Notes: a model not told the origin generated them from the letters alone. A DNA stretch of 64,000 nt from Curvibacter lanceolatus ATCC 14669 (GCF_000381265.1 NZ_KB906257.1:124001-188000); one strand, 5' to 3'. Positions 16,887 through 26,233 are shown, counted from the stretch's first letter. Made by a program: numbers and translations.

Positions 16887-17603
16887 GGCCTCTGCCGGCC
16901 CAACAAGGGGTGTCGCTGCTGGTCGTGGTGGTGATGGTCCTGCTGTGCGCCTGGCTGGTGCTGGCCGATACCCAGGTCGTGCGCCTGTCGGAGATGCTGG
17001 CCGGCAACGACAGCGAAGCCAGCCGGGCCTTCGAGGCGGCCGAGGCCTTGCTGCACGATGCCGAGCTGGATGTGCTCGGCCTCGGGCCCCAGGGGCAGGC
17101 CTGCCGGCCCGGCCCCGCTGGAGTGGGCTGCCGCCACCCGGCCACCACGGCCATGGTGCCCCGCACTGTGGCCGATTTTGGCCTGCTGGCCCAGCAGTTG
17201 GCCCTGCGCGACCCACCCTGCGCCGATGGCCTCTGCCTGAGCCTGGGGCCGGCCGCGACCGCCGAGGCGGGCAGCGGCTTTTGGCGCAATGAGCAGACGC
17301 TGAGCACGTTCGTGGCCGCGGGGGGCGGTGTTCCGTATGGCCGCTACAGCGGCGCCACGCTGGCGGCCGGCGCGGGCAACCCGCTGCTGCAGCCCGGTGC
17401 CAGCCGGGGGGCCTGGTACTGGATCGAGGTGCTGCCCTACAACGCGGGGGCCGCCGCCGCCGGGGGAGCTCTGGCGATCTGGTCGCCCACGCCGGCCGAC
17501 CCCTTCATCTTCCGCATCACCGCGGTGGTGCAGGGGCGGCGGGCGGGGGGCCGCCACCGTGCTGCAGTCCCTGCTGGTTCGGAACATGTTGGGCAGCCCC
17601 TGA
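16883..17603 (+). CDS. pilX: Type IV pilus assembly protein PilX, with frameshift near the 3' end
   Basis: The N-terminus QQG-VSLLVVVVMVLLCAWLV and the segment MLAGNDSEASRAFEAAEAL are diagnostic of PilX; like other PilX proteins it lacks the mature E5. The reading frame runs normally to about codon 222. There the family C-terminus continues only in the +1 frame as ATVLQSLLVRNMLGSP, ending at 17603. The switch lies in a run of six Gs (17545-17550). Five Gs would give an intact 239-aa PilX. As written, the start frame misses that stop and stays open into pilY1, giving an apparent fusion. A sequencing error, a real mutation or slippage are all possible. Confidence 0.8.
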
Positions 17604-17629
17604 GGCTTCGGATGGGGGCCATGCCAGTG

Positions 17630-20600
17630 ATGAAAGGGTTGAGCGTCATGATCGGAAAACACAGCTGGAGGGTGTTGGCTCTTGCTTGCGGGATGGTTGG
17701 GCGTGCAGGGGCCGAGCCCCTGCCCCTGGAGACGGCCCCGGCAGGGGCCACGGGCGCGCCGCCCAATCTGATCCTCTCCGTGGGCGACTCCGTGTCGCTG
17801 GGCCCCGGTGGTTTGCAGGCCTTGCGTGCGGTGCTGCGCTCGGGTTTCAGTGCCGATGCCGTGCCCGACGACAGCCTGCGCTTGGCTTACCAGTCCTACG
17901 GCAGTTGCCGCCCTCAGACCGACGCAGGCTGTGCCAGGCGGCTCCAGCTCCGCTCGCTCGACAGCACCGAGCGGGCGCGCTTCTTCCAATGGCTGGAGGC
18001 GCTGGTGCCCAGCCAGTCCCAACCGGCGCATCTGTTGTTCTCGGAGGCGGGGCGCTTCATGAGAAGCACCGGTGTGGAGGGGCCGTATGCCGCCATCCCT
18101 GGCCAGGCGGAGGCCCCGGTGCTGGGCTGTCGCCGGTCCTACCACCTGTTCATCGACGCGGGCGGGTGGACCGATGAGGCCTTGGCTGGCGCGCATGCAG
18201 CCGACGCCGGCAATGCCGACGGCACCCGCCGCGTGCTGCCCGATGGCGTGGTGTATGACCCCTATGGCCAGACCGAGGCGGTGACGCGGGTCTTTCGCGA
18301 TGGCTACCAGCCGCGGCTCAGCACCCAGCTCACCCCCGGCCAGCCGCGCTGGCACCACAACACCCTGGCCGATTTCGCCTTTGACCATTGGGCCAGCGAC
18401 CTGCAACCCGGCCTGGCCAATCAGGTGCCGCCCCAGGTGCGCCAGGCCGCCGAGGCCGATCTCGGCACGGCGGCGGCCCCTTACCGGGTACCCGAGTACT
18501 GGAACCCGAAAAACGACCCGGCCACCTGGCAGCACCTGAGCACCTACACCGTGGGCTTCATCCCACCCCCGCAGGATGCGCGGCAGGCCGATGCCTATCC
18601 ATTGCCCGAGTCCGGCCCGCGGCGCCGGCCCTGGTGGGCGGGTGACACCTGGTCGGGCGATTTCCAGGTCCTGGTGCGCGGTGAGGTGGGTTGGTGCAAC
18701 CCCCTGTTCACCGCCGGCACGAATGCCGATCTGCTGCGCGGCCATTTCCCCTCATTGAAGGGGGATGGGCCTTTGCCCCCGAACCTGTGCATCGAGCCAA
18801 GCCCCCTGGATGGCCGCGCCCTGGCCGACGAGGCCCTGGCGCGTGCGCGCCTGCAGGAGCTTTGGCACGTGGCGATCAATGGGCGCGGGCGCTTTGTGCA
18901 GGCCACCGATCACGAGAGCCTGAGCCAGGCCCTGGGCGACATCCTCGGGCCGATCCCGCGCGAGAACACCGAATCCGAGGTAGCGCTGGCGGGCAACACC
19001 CAGGCGCTGGATGCCGGTGGGATGCTCTACTTGGCGGGCTACCAGAGCCGGCACTGGAGCGGCTCCCTGCAGGCCATCGGTGTCGACGACAAAGGGGTGT
19101 TGCAGCCTCGGCCGGTCTGGGAGGCGGGTCAGGTGTTACAGGGCATGGAGCCCGCGCAACGCCTGATCTGGACCCATGACGGTGCCCGCGGCGTCCGCTT
19201 TGAATGGGATGGGTTGAGCGCTGCCCAGCGCGATGTGCTCAAGGGCGGGCCGCGCGCGCCCGATGCCGAGGGGGAACTGCGGCTGCGCTACCTGCGGGGC
19301 TCGCGCGCCGATGAAGCGCCGCAGGGTGGGCGCCTGCGGCAACGGGGCAGCCTGCTGGGGGACATTGTGCATTCGGCCCCCTGGTATGTGGGGCCGCCGC
19401 TGCCGGGGCGGGCCGAGCCGGGCCATGCGGCCTTTGTGCAGCAGCACCGGGGCCGTGCCGGCATGGTCTACGTGGGCGCCAACGATGGCATGCTGCACGG
19501 CTTCTCCAGCCAGGATGGCCGCGAGACGCTGGCTTACGTGCCGCTGGGCGCCTGGCCTCGGCTGCGTGAGCTGACCGAGCCGGCCTATTCGCATCGCTAC
19601 AGCGTTGACGGGCGCCTCATGAGCGGCGATGTCTTCGACGGCAGTGGGTGGAAGACCCTGTTGCTCGCCACCCTGGGCCTGGGGGGTAAGGGCTATTTCG
19701 TGCTCGATGTCAGCTCACCCACCCAGTTCGCCCAGCAGGACCCCGCCCGCCAGGTGGTGCTGGACCGCAGCGACGGCGCGGATCCCGACATTGGCCACCA
19801 GATCCTCGAGCCCACCACAGACCCGGCGCATCCTGCCCGGGTGATGCAGTTCAGCCGCCTCAACAATGGCCGCTGGGCTGTGCTGATGGGCAATGGGGTG
19901 AGCAGCCGCAACGAGCGTGCGGTGCTGCTGATCCAGTACCTGGATGGCGCGAAGGAGTTGCTCAAGCTGCCGGTCGCGTCGGGCCTGGCAGGTGGTCCTG
20001 GTGTTCCCGGTGTTCCAGGAAATGGCCTGTCCACACCCCAGCTGATCGATTTCAACGGCGACGGCCAGGTCGATGTGGCCTATGCGGGCGACCTGCAGGG
20101 GCAGCTCTGGAAGTTCGACCTCAGCAGTGCCCAGGCCTCGGATTGGCGGGTCGCCGCACCGGGCGGGCCGCTCTTTGTCGCCGAAGACGCCCAGGGCCGG
20201 CGCCAGCCGATCGGGGTGGCCCCCGCCTGGTTGCCCCACCCCTACGGCGGTGTGATGCTGGCCTTTGGCACCGGCCGCCTGCTGACCGCGGGTGACCGCA
20301 GCAGCACCGGCGTGCAGACCCTGTATGGCCTCTGGGACACGGCCCGCGTGGGCGTGGGGGCTTCGACCGTGCAAATGGGGCCCAGCACGGCCTTGGGCGG
20401 GGGGTGGCGGCGGCTCACGCCCTCGCCCTTGGTGGCGCAGCAGCGCACCGAGGCCGTCCGGCAGGGCCCGCAGACCTTCTACCGCAGCAGCCGCCACCCC
20501 GTGAACTACCGCGGGCCAGCGGCCGTGCGCGGCTGGTACATGGACCTGCCCGAGCCACGCGAGCGGGTGCTCTCCAGCGGCCAGGTGCTGGGCCGCCTGT

Positions 20601-20932
20601 GGCTGCAGCGCAGCCAGGTGCCTGCCCGCAGCGAGCCGGCCGAAGCGGGCTCGCCAGGCTGTGAGGCCCCGCTGCGCGAGGCCCTCGGCCATGAGTACCT
20701 GCTCGACGTCTTCAGCGGCGCGCCGGCGCCGTGGCCGGCGTTTGATACCGATGGTGGCGGCTTCACCGGCACCGAGCTGGCCGACATCAGTGGCTGGCGC
20801 GCCGGGCCCCAGGCCCGCCTGTGGCAGCGTTCGGCGGGCCCCGATGTGGTCAGCCTGGGGCGGGGCGGGCCGATGCGCCTGCGCGTGCTGGGCGGGCCCA
20901 CGGCGCGCATCGGCTGGCGCCAGCTTCAGTGA
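17630..20932 (+). CDS. pilY1: Type IV pilus tip adhesin / biogenesis factor PilY1 (PilC family)
   Basis: 1100 aa from the ATG at 17630, which gives a signal peptide (MKGLSVMIGKHSWRVLALAC and on to RAGA). The C-terminal half is the PilC/PilY beta-propeller, with GDIVHSAPWYVG, VYVGANDGMLHGFS, FVLDVSSPTQF and the calcium loop DFNGDGQVDVAYAGD near residue 805. The N-terminal region starts NLILSVGDSVSLGP where many PilY1 proteins have a von Willebrand factor A MIDAS, here poorly conserved. PilY1 sits at the pilus tip and works with the minor pilins encoded around it in extension, retraction and adhesion. The open frame continues upstream into pilX only because of the pilX frameshift. Confidence 0.88.
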   Translation: MKGLSVMIGKHSWRVLALACGMVGRAGAEPLPLETAPAGATGAPPNLILSVGDSVSLGPGGLQALRAVLRSGFSADAVPDDSLRLAYQSYGSCRPQTDAGCARRLQLRSLDSTERARFFQWLEALVPSQSQPAHLLFSEAGRFMRSTGVEGPYAAIPGQAEAPVLGCRRSYHLFIDAGGWTDEALAGAHAADAGNADGTRRVLPDGVVYDPYGQTEAVTRVFRDGYQPRLSTQLTPGQPRWHHNTLADFAFDHWASDLQPGLANQVPPQVRQAAEADLGTAAAPYRVPEYWNPKNDPATWQHLSTYTVGFIPPPQDARQADAYPLPESGPRRRPWWAGDTWSGDFQVLVRGEVGWCNPLFTAGTNADLLRGHFPSLKGDGPLPPNLCIEPSPLDGRALADEALARARLQELWHVAINGRGRFVQATDHESLSQALGDILGPIPRENTESEVALAGNTQALDAGGMLYLAGYQSRHWSGSLQAIGVDDKGVLQPRPVWEAGQVLQGMEPAQRLIWTHDGARGVRFEWDGLSAAQRDVLKGGPRAPDAEGELRLRYLRGSRADEAPQGGRLRQRGSLLGDIVHSAPWYVGPPLPGRAEPGHAAFVQQHRGRAGMVYVGANDGMLHGFSSQDGRETLAYVPLGAWPRLRELTEPAYSHRYSVDGRLMSGDVFDGSGWKTLLLATLGLGGKGYFVLDVSSPTQFAQQDPARQVVLDRSDGADPDIGHQILEPTTDPAHPARVMQFSRLNNGRWAVLMGNGVSSRNERAVLLIQYLDGAKELLKLPVASGLAGGPGVPGVPGNGLSTPQLIDFNGDGQVDVAYAGDLQGQLWKFDLSSAQASDWRVAAPGGPLFVAEDAQGRRQPIGVAPAWLPHPYGGVMLAFGTGRLLTAGDRSSTGVQTLYGLWDTARVGVGASTVQMGPSTALGGGWRRLTPSPLVAQQRTEAVRQGPQTFYRSSRHPVNYRGPAAVRGWYMDLPEPRERVLSSGQVLGRLWLQRSQVPARSEPAEAGSPGCEAPLREALGHEYLLDVFSGAPAPWPAFDTDGGGFTGTELADISGWRAGPQARLWQRSAGPDVVSLGRGGPMRLRVLGGPTARIGWRQLQ

Positions 20933-20947
20933 GCCAAGGAGGTGTTC

Positions 20948-21382
20948 ATGTCGCGTGGTCCATTCCGAGGCCGTGGATCCAAGGGGTTCAGCCTGATCGA
21001 ACTCCTGGTCGTGGTGGCCGTGATCGCCCTGCTGACGGGCCTGGCCTTGCCGGGGTACCAGGCCACGCTGCAGCGGGCCCGCCGCAGCGATGCCCGCGAG
21101 GCGCTGCTGCGCGGTGCACAGTGGCTGGAGCGGGTGGCCTCGATCCACGGCCAGTACCCCGAGGCGGCGGCCTATCCGGCCCATTTGTCCCTCAGCACGG
21201 CGGGGCACTACCGCATCCGGTATGTGCCCGGTGCCGATCTGGCCGCCTACACCCTCACGGCGCAGCGCCAGGGCGTGCAGGCCTCAGACCCCTGTGGCGA
21301 TTTCGTGCTCGATCAGGCCGGGCAGCGTTCGGTGCTGAGCTCGGTAGCCGGCAGCGGCTCAGCAGAGTGCTGGCAACGCTGA
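20948..21382 (+). CDS. pilE: Type IV minor pilin PilE
   Basis: 144 aa. Prepilin site KG-FSLIELLVVVAVIALLTGL at about residues 13-33 with E5 present, then the pilin helix YQATLQRARRSDAREALLRG and a C-terminal disulfide pair (DPCGDF and AECWQR), as in PilE/PilA-type pilins. The start ATG at 20948 follows a perfect AAGGAGG five bases upstream, so it is preferred over the GTG at 20942. Last gene of the cluster; it converges with the binding-protein gene 19 bp away. Confidence 0.9.
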   Translation: MSRGPFRGRGSKGFSLIELLVVVAVIALLTGLALPGYQATLQRARRSDAREALLRGAQWLERVASIHGQYPEAAAYPAHLSLSTAGHYRIRYVPGADLAAYTLTAQRQGVQASDPCGDFVLDQAGQRSVLSSVAGSGSAECWQR

Positions 21383-21401
21383 GCACGCACGGGCCCAGGC
21401 C

Positions 21402-22697
21402 TCATTGCTTGCGTTGCACGAACAGGTTGCGTTTCGCGTCCTCGGGGTAGGCAAAGGTGACCAGCCCGTTGCGCACCTGGCCCATCACCAGCATGTTGGC
21501 CGAGATGGCTTCCTTGTCCTGGGCGCTGAAGGGGTGGTCGTAGGTGGCCACCACACCGTAGTAGGTCTTCATGCGGCCTTCGAGCGCGGCCTTGATGGCC
21601 GGGCCGTCGGCGGGCCCCTTGTTGATGGCCAGCAAGGCATACAGCAGCAGGTAGCTGGCGTCGTAGCCATTGGCTGCAGCCATGGGCACGGGGATGCGCC
21701 GGCTGTTGAACTTGCGCGCATAGCTGGCCAGAAAGGCGGCGCGGCGCTCGTTGCTGGGCTCGGCAATGAAGGTCTGGGCCATCAGCGCGCCTTCGGCCGC
21801 GTCTCTGGCCCCGTCGATGAAGAAGGGAAAAGACAGGGTCCAGGGCCCCACCTGGGGCACTTTCCAGCCCAGGGCCTTGCGGCCCTGCGCCACCACCGCG
21901 TTTTCCGGGCCCACGGTGTAGCTGAAGATCACATTGGCGCCCGCGGCCCGCGCGGCCTTGAGCTCGTCGGACAGGTCTTTCACGCCCAGCGCAAAGCGGG
22001 CGGTGTGCACCGGTTTGAGGTTCCTGGCCGCCAGCGCGGCGATCACATCACGTGTGCCGCCTTCGCCATAGCCCGTGGTGTCGGCGAAGATGGCCACCCG
22101 GTCCCAGCCCCGTTTGATCAGATCGTCCACCACGAAGGGCGCCTGCAAGGCATCGCGGCCCTGCACGCGGAAGATGTAACTCTCGGGCCCCGGGTACTGG
22201 GTGGTCAGTGCGGTGCCGGTGGCGCAGGGCACGATCAGCGGCACCTTGTTCTTCTGGAACACCTCGATCGAGTTGAGCGCCACCCCGCTGTTGCAATAGC
22301 CGATCGTGGCCACCACCTGATCGCGCACCAGCTCTTCGGCCAGTTGCCGGCCGCGGGCCGGGTCGGCGGTGTCGTCCTTGATCATCAGCTCCAGCGGGCG
22401 CCCCAGGTAGCCGCCGACGGCGTTGATCTCGTCAATGGCCAGCTTCACGCCATTGGCCATGGGCACACCGAAATCAGCCGAGGGCCCGGTCAAGGGGCCG
22501 ATCAGTCCGATGCGCAGCGGTGTCGGCCCGGGGGCTGCGGTGCCGGCCTCGACTGCGCCGGCCGCCGTGGCCGCCTCGGTCGGCAGGCCTGTGAGCCAGC
22601 CCCCGAGGAGCAGGGCGCTGCACACCAGGGCCCGGCCCAGGCCAGGGGTTGGCAACACGGACGCAGCGGTCCAACGCGGTAAGAACTTGAAAGACAC
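21402..22697 (-). CDS. ABC transporter substrate-binding protein, branched-chain amino acid type (LivJ/LivK-like)
   Basis: 431 aa from a GTG at 22697. A hydrophobic signal segment (about residues 20-40) precedes a type I periplasmic-binding fold: IGLIGPLTGPSADFGVPMAN, AIDEINAVGGYLGRPLEL and VATIGYCNSGVALNS are family hallmarks. No permease or ATPase genes are adjacent, so it would have to share a transporter encoded elsewhere. The start is uncertain: no good ribosome-binding site is visible and an ATG at 22802 is in frame. Ligand unknown. The AraC-type gene is divergent and could be its regulator. Confidence 0.82.
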   Translation of the reverse strand: MSFKFLPRWTAASVLPTPGLGRALVCSALLLGGWLTGLPTEAATAAGAVEAGTAAPGPTPLRIGLIGPLTGPSADFGVPMANGVKLAIDEINAVGGYLGRPLELMIKDDTADPARGRQLAEELVRDQVVATIGYCNSGVALNSIEVFQKNKVPLIVPCATGTALTTQYPGPESYIFRVQGRDALQAPFVVDDLIKRGWDRVAIFADTTGYGEGGTRDVIAALAARNLKPVHTARFALGVKDLSDELKAARAAGANVIFSYTVGPENAVVAQGRKALGWKVPQVGPWTLSFPFFIDGARDAAEGALMAQTFIAEPSNERRAAFLASYARKFNSRRIPVPMAAANGYDASYLLLYALLAINKGPADGPAIKAALEGRMKTYYGVVATYDHPFSAQDKEAISANMLVMGQVRNGLVTFAYPEDAKRNLFVQRKQ

Positions 22698-22965
22698 GTG
22701 ACAGCCCGCCCCGATGAATGAACAAATGACCGAATCTAGGGGGCGCACCCGCAGGCGCGGTACGGGGCTTACCCCAGTAACTGAGCGTTGCAAGCCGGCC
22801 ACGTGGCCTGTTGGGCAAGGCGCTGACCTGGGGGCTGCGGGGGGGTGTCAGGCGCCAACGGGGCAGCTTTTGTCGCGTGACGTGCCCGCACGCCGCTAAC
22901 ATGGCGCTTTTCGGGGCCATCGCGCGCACTGAACGCCGAGGGCCGTCACCGGTCCCCCGGGCCCT

Positions 22966-23913
22966 GTGGTCTCCATCCTGCCTCTGTCTGATCCTGTGAG
23001 CGCCTCCCGCGACATCAAAACCTATGGCATGGCCGAGCGGGCCAACCACCTCGATTTCGACATCCGCGAACAGCTGGTGCGGCCGCCCTTGCTGCGCCCG
23101 CACCGGCACGACTATTTCCAGATCCAGGTCAGCCTGCAAGGCGATGGCGAGCAGACCGTGGGGGCCAGCGTGCGCCCCTTTGCCCGCGGCACCCTGAGCT
23201 TTGTGCTGCCCTATCGGGTGCATGTGGTCTCGCACCCCGAGGGCTCGCGCTATGTGATCCTGAACTTTTCGCAAGCCTTTCTGCGCCCCGACCTGCAGGC
23301 CGACCCGCTGGACCTGGAGGATGTGCCCCTGAGCCTGGCGCCCGAGCTGGGGCCCTTTCTGTTCCAGGAGTACACCGACTTTGCCTTCGGGCCGGAGGCC
23401 TTCGCCGAGGTCGAAGCCCTGGTGCAGCGCATGCTGCGCGAGAACGCGCAGCGGCGCCATGGCAGCCTCACGCTGTTGCGGGGCCTGCTGCTGCAGCTGC
23501 TGGGCCTGACCTGCCAGGTGTTCGAGGCCGATCTGGCCCGGCTGGCGGCCCAGCATGCGCAAAAGACCAGCCAGCGCGAGGCCTTGCAGCGCGTGGCCCG
23601 TTTCATCCGCGAGCACCTGGCCGAGGACCTGACGCTGGCCGACGCCGCGGCAGCCGCGTTTCTGTCGCCCAACTATCTGGCCAACCTGCTCAAGAAGGAA
23701 ACCGGCAAGACCTTCACCGAACTGCTCACCGAGCGCCGCATGGAGCGCGCCCAGGAGCTGCTGGCCCACACCTCGCAGCGCGTGATGCAGGTGGCGCATG
23801 CGGTGGGCTTTGCCGATGAGTCGTATTTCACGCGGCGCTTTCGCCAGAGCATGGGCCTGAGCCCACGCGCCTGGCGCGACCAGTTGCGCCAGCGCCTGCA
23901 GCAGCCGGGCTGA
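22966..23913 (+). CDS. AraC family transcriptional regulator
   Basis: 315 aa from GTG 22966; GTG 22997 is an alternative start. The N-terminal half is a cupin-like sensor (PHRHDYFQIQVSLQGDGEQ). The C-terminal 100 residues carry the double helix-turn-helix of the family: LTLADAAAAAFLSPNYLANL for the first helix pair and VMQVAHAVGFADESYFTRRF for the second. It is divergent from the binding-protein gene and upstream of the FAH-family gene, either of which could be a target. Confidence 0.88.
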   Translation: MVSILPLSDPVSASRDIKTYGMAERANHLDFDIREQLVRPPLLRPHRHDYFQIQVSLQGDGEQTVGASVRPFARGTLSFVLPYRVHVVSHPEGSRYVILNFSQAFLRPDLQADPLDLEDVPLSLAPELGPFLFQEYTDFAFGPEAFAEVEALVQRMLRENAQRRHGSLTLLRGLLLQLLGLTCQVFEADLARLAAQHAQKTSQREALQRVARFIREHLAEDLTLADAAAAAFLSPNYLANLLKKETGKTFTELLTERRMERAQELLAHTSQRVMQVAHAVGFADESYFTRRFRQSMGLSPRAWRDQLRQRLQQPG

Positions 23914-24031
23914 GCAGGGGCCGGGCCGGCTTTGTGCTGGAAAACCTTAAGCCCGCGCGCAGGCCCACGGGCCGTCGTTTTCTACAGTGAGAGTCTGTCG
24001 CTTTCGACGATATTCACAGCTGGAGACAACG

Positions 24032-24841
24032 ATGACCGATCTGAACAAACGAGGCTGGCTGCAGGGCGGCCTGCTGATGGGCGCAGGGGCCTTGAGCGCC
24101 TGCGCCGCCCCGGGCACGGCCCAGCCCGGGCGGCCGGCGGCCACCCCCTTCGAGCTGCCCCACACCACCGTGCCCGTGGCCACGGCCGACGGCCAGCCGC
24201 TGGCCTTTCCGGTGCGCCGCATCTATTGCATCGGGCGCAATTACGCGGCCCATGCGCGCGAGATGGGCTCGGACCCCAGCCGTGAGCCGCCGTTTTTCTT
24301 CCAGAAGCCCAGCGATGCGATCCAGTACGTGGCCCCGGGCACGGTGGCCGATCACCCTTACCCCAGCCTCACGCGCAACTACCACTACGAGGTGGAGCTG
24401 GTGGCGGCCCTGCACCGGGGTGGGCGCGACATCCCGATTGACCGGGCCCTGGAGGGCGTCTATGGCTATGCGCTGGGCCTGGACATGACCCGGCGCGACC
24501 TGCAGCGCGGCATGGGCGACCAGAAAAAGCCCTGGGAGATCGGCAAGAGCTTCGACCATTCCGCCCCCATCGGCCCCATCCACCCCGTGGCCCGCACAGG
24601 CCATTACACGCAAGGCACCATCTGGCTCAAGGTGAATGGGCAGATCAAGCAGCAGGCCACGCTCAACCACATGATCTGGTCGGTGGCCGAGCAGATCAGC
24701 CGCCTGTCCGAGGCCTTCGAGCTGTTCCCGGGCGACATCATCTACTCGGGCACCCCTGAAAACGTGGGGCCGGTGGTGCGGGGTGACCTGATCGAATGCC
24801 ACATCGATGGCCTGCCCGAATTGAGCCTGCGCATCGTCTGA
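24032..24841 (+). CDS. Fumarylacetoacetate hydrolase family protein with an N-terminal lipoprotein-like signal
   Basis: 269 aa. Residues about 60-269 form the FAH domain: YCIGRNYAAHAREMG, the metal-binding YEVELVAAL (E-x-E), LGLDMTRRDLQ and the C-terminal PGDIIYSGTPENVGPV. Family members are fumarylpyruvate, acylpyruvate or 2-keto-acid hydrolases and decarboxylases, usually cytosolic. Here the first 24 residues read NKRGWLQGGLLMGAGALSAC, a basic-hydrophobic signal ending in a lipobox (L-S-A-C24). That predicts export and lipid anchoring and is unusual for this family. The ATG at 24032 has GGAG upstream. The extension is part of the same frame, not a start artefact, since no later start has a ribosome-binding site. 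Confidence 0.82.
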   Translation: MTDLNKRGWLQGGLLMGAGALSACAAPGTAQPGRPAATPFELPHTTVPVATADGQPLAFPVRRIYCIGRNYAAHAREMGSDPSREPPFFFQKPSDAIQYVAPGTVADHPYPSLTRNYHYEVELVAALHRGGRDIPIDRALEGVYGYALGLDMTRRDLQRGMGDQKKPWEIGKSFDHSAPIGPIHPVARTGHYTQGTIWLKVNGQIKQQATLNHMIWSVAEQISRLSEAFELFPGDIIYSGTPENVGPVVRGDLIECHIDGLPELSLRIV

Positions 24842-24965
24842 GCGCGCCGGCCACGCCGCCGGGTTGAGGGACGTCAAAGCCCGTGTCGCTGGCCGGTGGC
24901 AGGATGAAGTCCGGTGGCATCGGGGTCGGCAGACCAGCCGGGCTCCGATCTCGGGAGCTTGTCCT

Positions 24966-25550
24966 ATGAAGCGGCGCATTCTCATCATCCAGGGGCATCC
25001 GGATCACCGGGCCCCTCACCTGGCCCACGCGCTGGCGGACGCCTACGCCAGTGGCGCGCAACTGCAGGGGCACGAGGTGCGGCAGGTCTGCGTGGCTCAG
25101 CTGGACCTGAGCCTGCTGCGCAGCCAGGAGGAGTGGGAGCGCAAGCCCGTGCCGGCGGCGCTGGTGGCGGTGCAGGAAGAGCTGCGCTGGGCTCAGCATC
25201 TGGTGTTCTTTTTCCCACTGTGGCTGGGTGAGATGCCCGCCATGCTCAAAGGCTTTCTGGAGCAGGTGGCGCGGCCCGATCTGGTCCGGGTGCAGGGAGC
25301 GGACGGGCACAGCAGCCCGGGCCTGAAGGGGCGCAGCGCGCGTCTGGTGGTCACCATGGGCATGCCAGCCCTGTTCTACCGCGGCTTCTACGGCGGCCAT
25401 GGTCTGCGCTCGATGCGTCGCAGCGTGCTGGGCTTCATGGGCATTTCACCGGTGCGTCAGACGCTGATCGGCCGGGTCGGCACCCTCTCGCCGCACCGTT
25501 TCGAGAGCCTGGTGCATCAGATGCAGATGCTGGGGCGCAGCGCCCGCTGA
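24966..25550 (+). CDS. NAD(P)H-dependent flavin oxidoreductase, NQO1/KefF-like flavodoxin fold
   Basis: 194 aa. Starts KRRILIIQGHPDHRA, the phosphate-binding loop of the flavodoxin_2 family (quinone reductases, YwrO, KefF). LVFFFPLWLGEMPAMLKGFLEQV is the conserved segment that contacts the flavin ring. Members bind FMN or FAD and reduce quinones or related acceptors. The ATG at 24966 matches the family N-terminus. Physiological acceptor unknown. Confidence 0.85.
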   Translation: MKRRILIIQGHPDHRAPHLAHALADAYASGAQLQGHEVRQVCVAQLDLSLLRSQEEWERKPVPAALVAVQEELRWAQHLVFFFPLWLGEMPAMLKGFLEQVARPDLVRVQGADGHSSPGLKGRSARLVVTMGMPALFYRGFYGGHGLRSMRRSVLGFMGISPVRQTLIGRVGTLSPHRFESLVHQMQMLGRSAR

Positions 25551-25702
25551 GCAAGGGTTGGGCGCCTAGCACAGACCTCGTCTTTACGGGGGCGCGGCAC
25601 CGCGGGCAACTCCGGTATCAGGGTAAAGCCGGGGGTGTCTTCGGGCAATCTGCGACAATCCTGCCTCTCGAAAATTTTGACCGTCCGAAGAATAAATCCT
25701 AA

Positions 25703-26233
25703 ATGAGCACTCTGACCACTGTTGAGATCCGTCCTGCCACCCTGCGAGATGCCAAGACCGTAGCCGAAATCCACACGGTGGCTGCCCAAGCCGCCTACAA
25801 AGGCATTGTTCCCGACGAGTTTCTGAAAAGCTCCTCCACTGACAAGCGCGTGGCCCAATGGCGCGAAGCCATCGAATACTGCGAACCCCAGGTCCAAGTG
25901 GCCATGGATGAAGGCAAGGTTGTCGGCTTTGTCGGCTTCGATCGCTCGCGCGATCCGAAGTCCCGCCCGACCACCGGTGAAATCTGGGCCCTGTACGTTC
26001 TGCCCAGCCACTGGGACAAGGGCGTTGGCCTGGCCCTGTGGGACGCCGCCCGCGAAGGCTTGTCCGAAGAAGGTTGCACCAACGTCACCGCCTGGGTGCC
26101 CCTGCGCAATGAGCGCGCCATGCGTTTCCTGGAACTGGCCGGCTTCAAGCGCGAGCTGAACACCGCCAAGACCACGCCCATGGGTGCCATCAAGCTCGAG
26201 GAAATCCGCCTCAAGCGCGGCGACCTGAACTGA
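25703..26233 (+). CDS. GNAT family N-acetyltransferase
   Basis: 176 aa. Standard GNAT fold: EIRPATLRDAKTVAEIH at the N-terminus, GFVGFDRSRDPKS for strand 4, IWALYVLPSHWDKGVGLAL as the acetyl-CoA-binding motif A and NERAMRFLELAGFKREL at the C-terminus. It resembles the RimI-like/YuaI-type unassigned acetyltransferases; acceptor unknown. No Shine-Dalgarno is obvious before the ATG. A strong terminator follows 65 bp downstream. Confidence 0.85.
   Translation: MSTLTTVEIRPATLRDAKTVAEIHTVAAQAAYKGIVPDEFLKSSSTDKRVAQWREAIEYCEPQVQVAMDEGKVVGFVGFDRSRDPKSRPTTGEIWALYVLPSHWDKGVGLALWDAAREGLSEEGCTNVTAWVPLRNERAMRFLELAGFKRELNTAKTTPMGAIKLEEIRLKRGDLN

Noticed and set aside
16679-20932. Single 1417-aa PilX-PilY1 fusion protein as the real gene product
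   Set aside because: PilX start and PilX C-terminus are in different frames, and PilY1 has its own start and signal peptide at 17630; the joined frame is explained by one extra G.
21402-22802. Start of the binding protein at ATG 22802
   Set aside because: Would add 35 residues before the signal peptide, which is incompatible with export; GTG 22697 is preferred, though without a strong ribosome-binding site.
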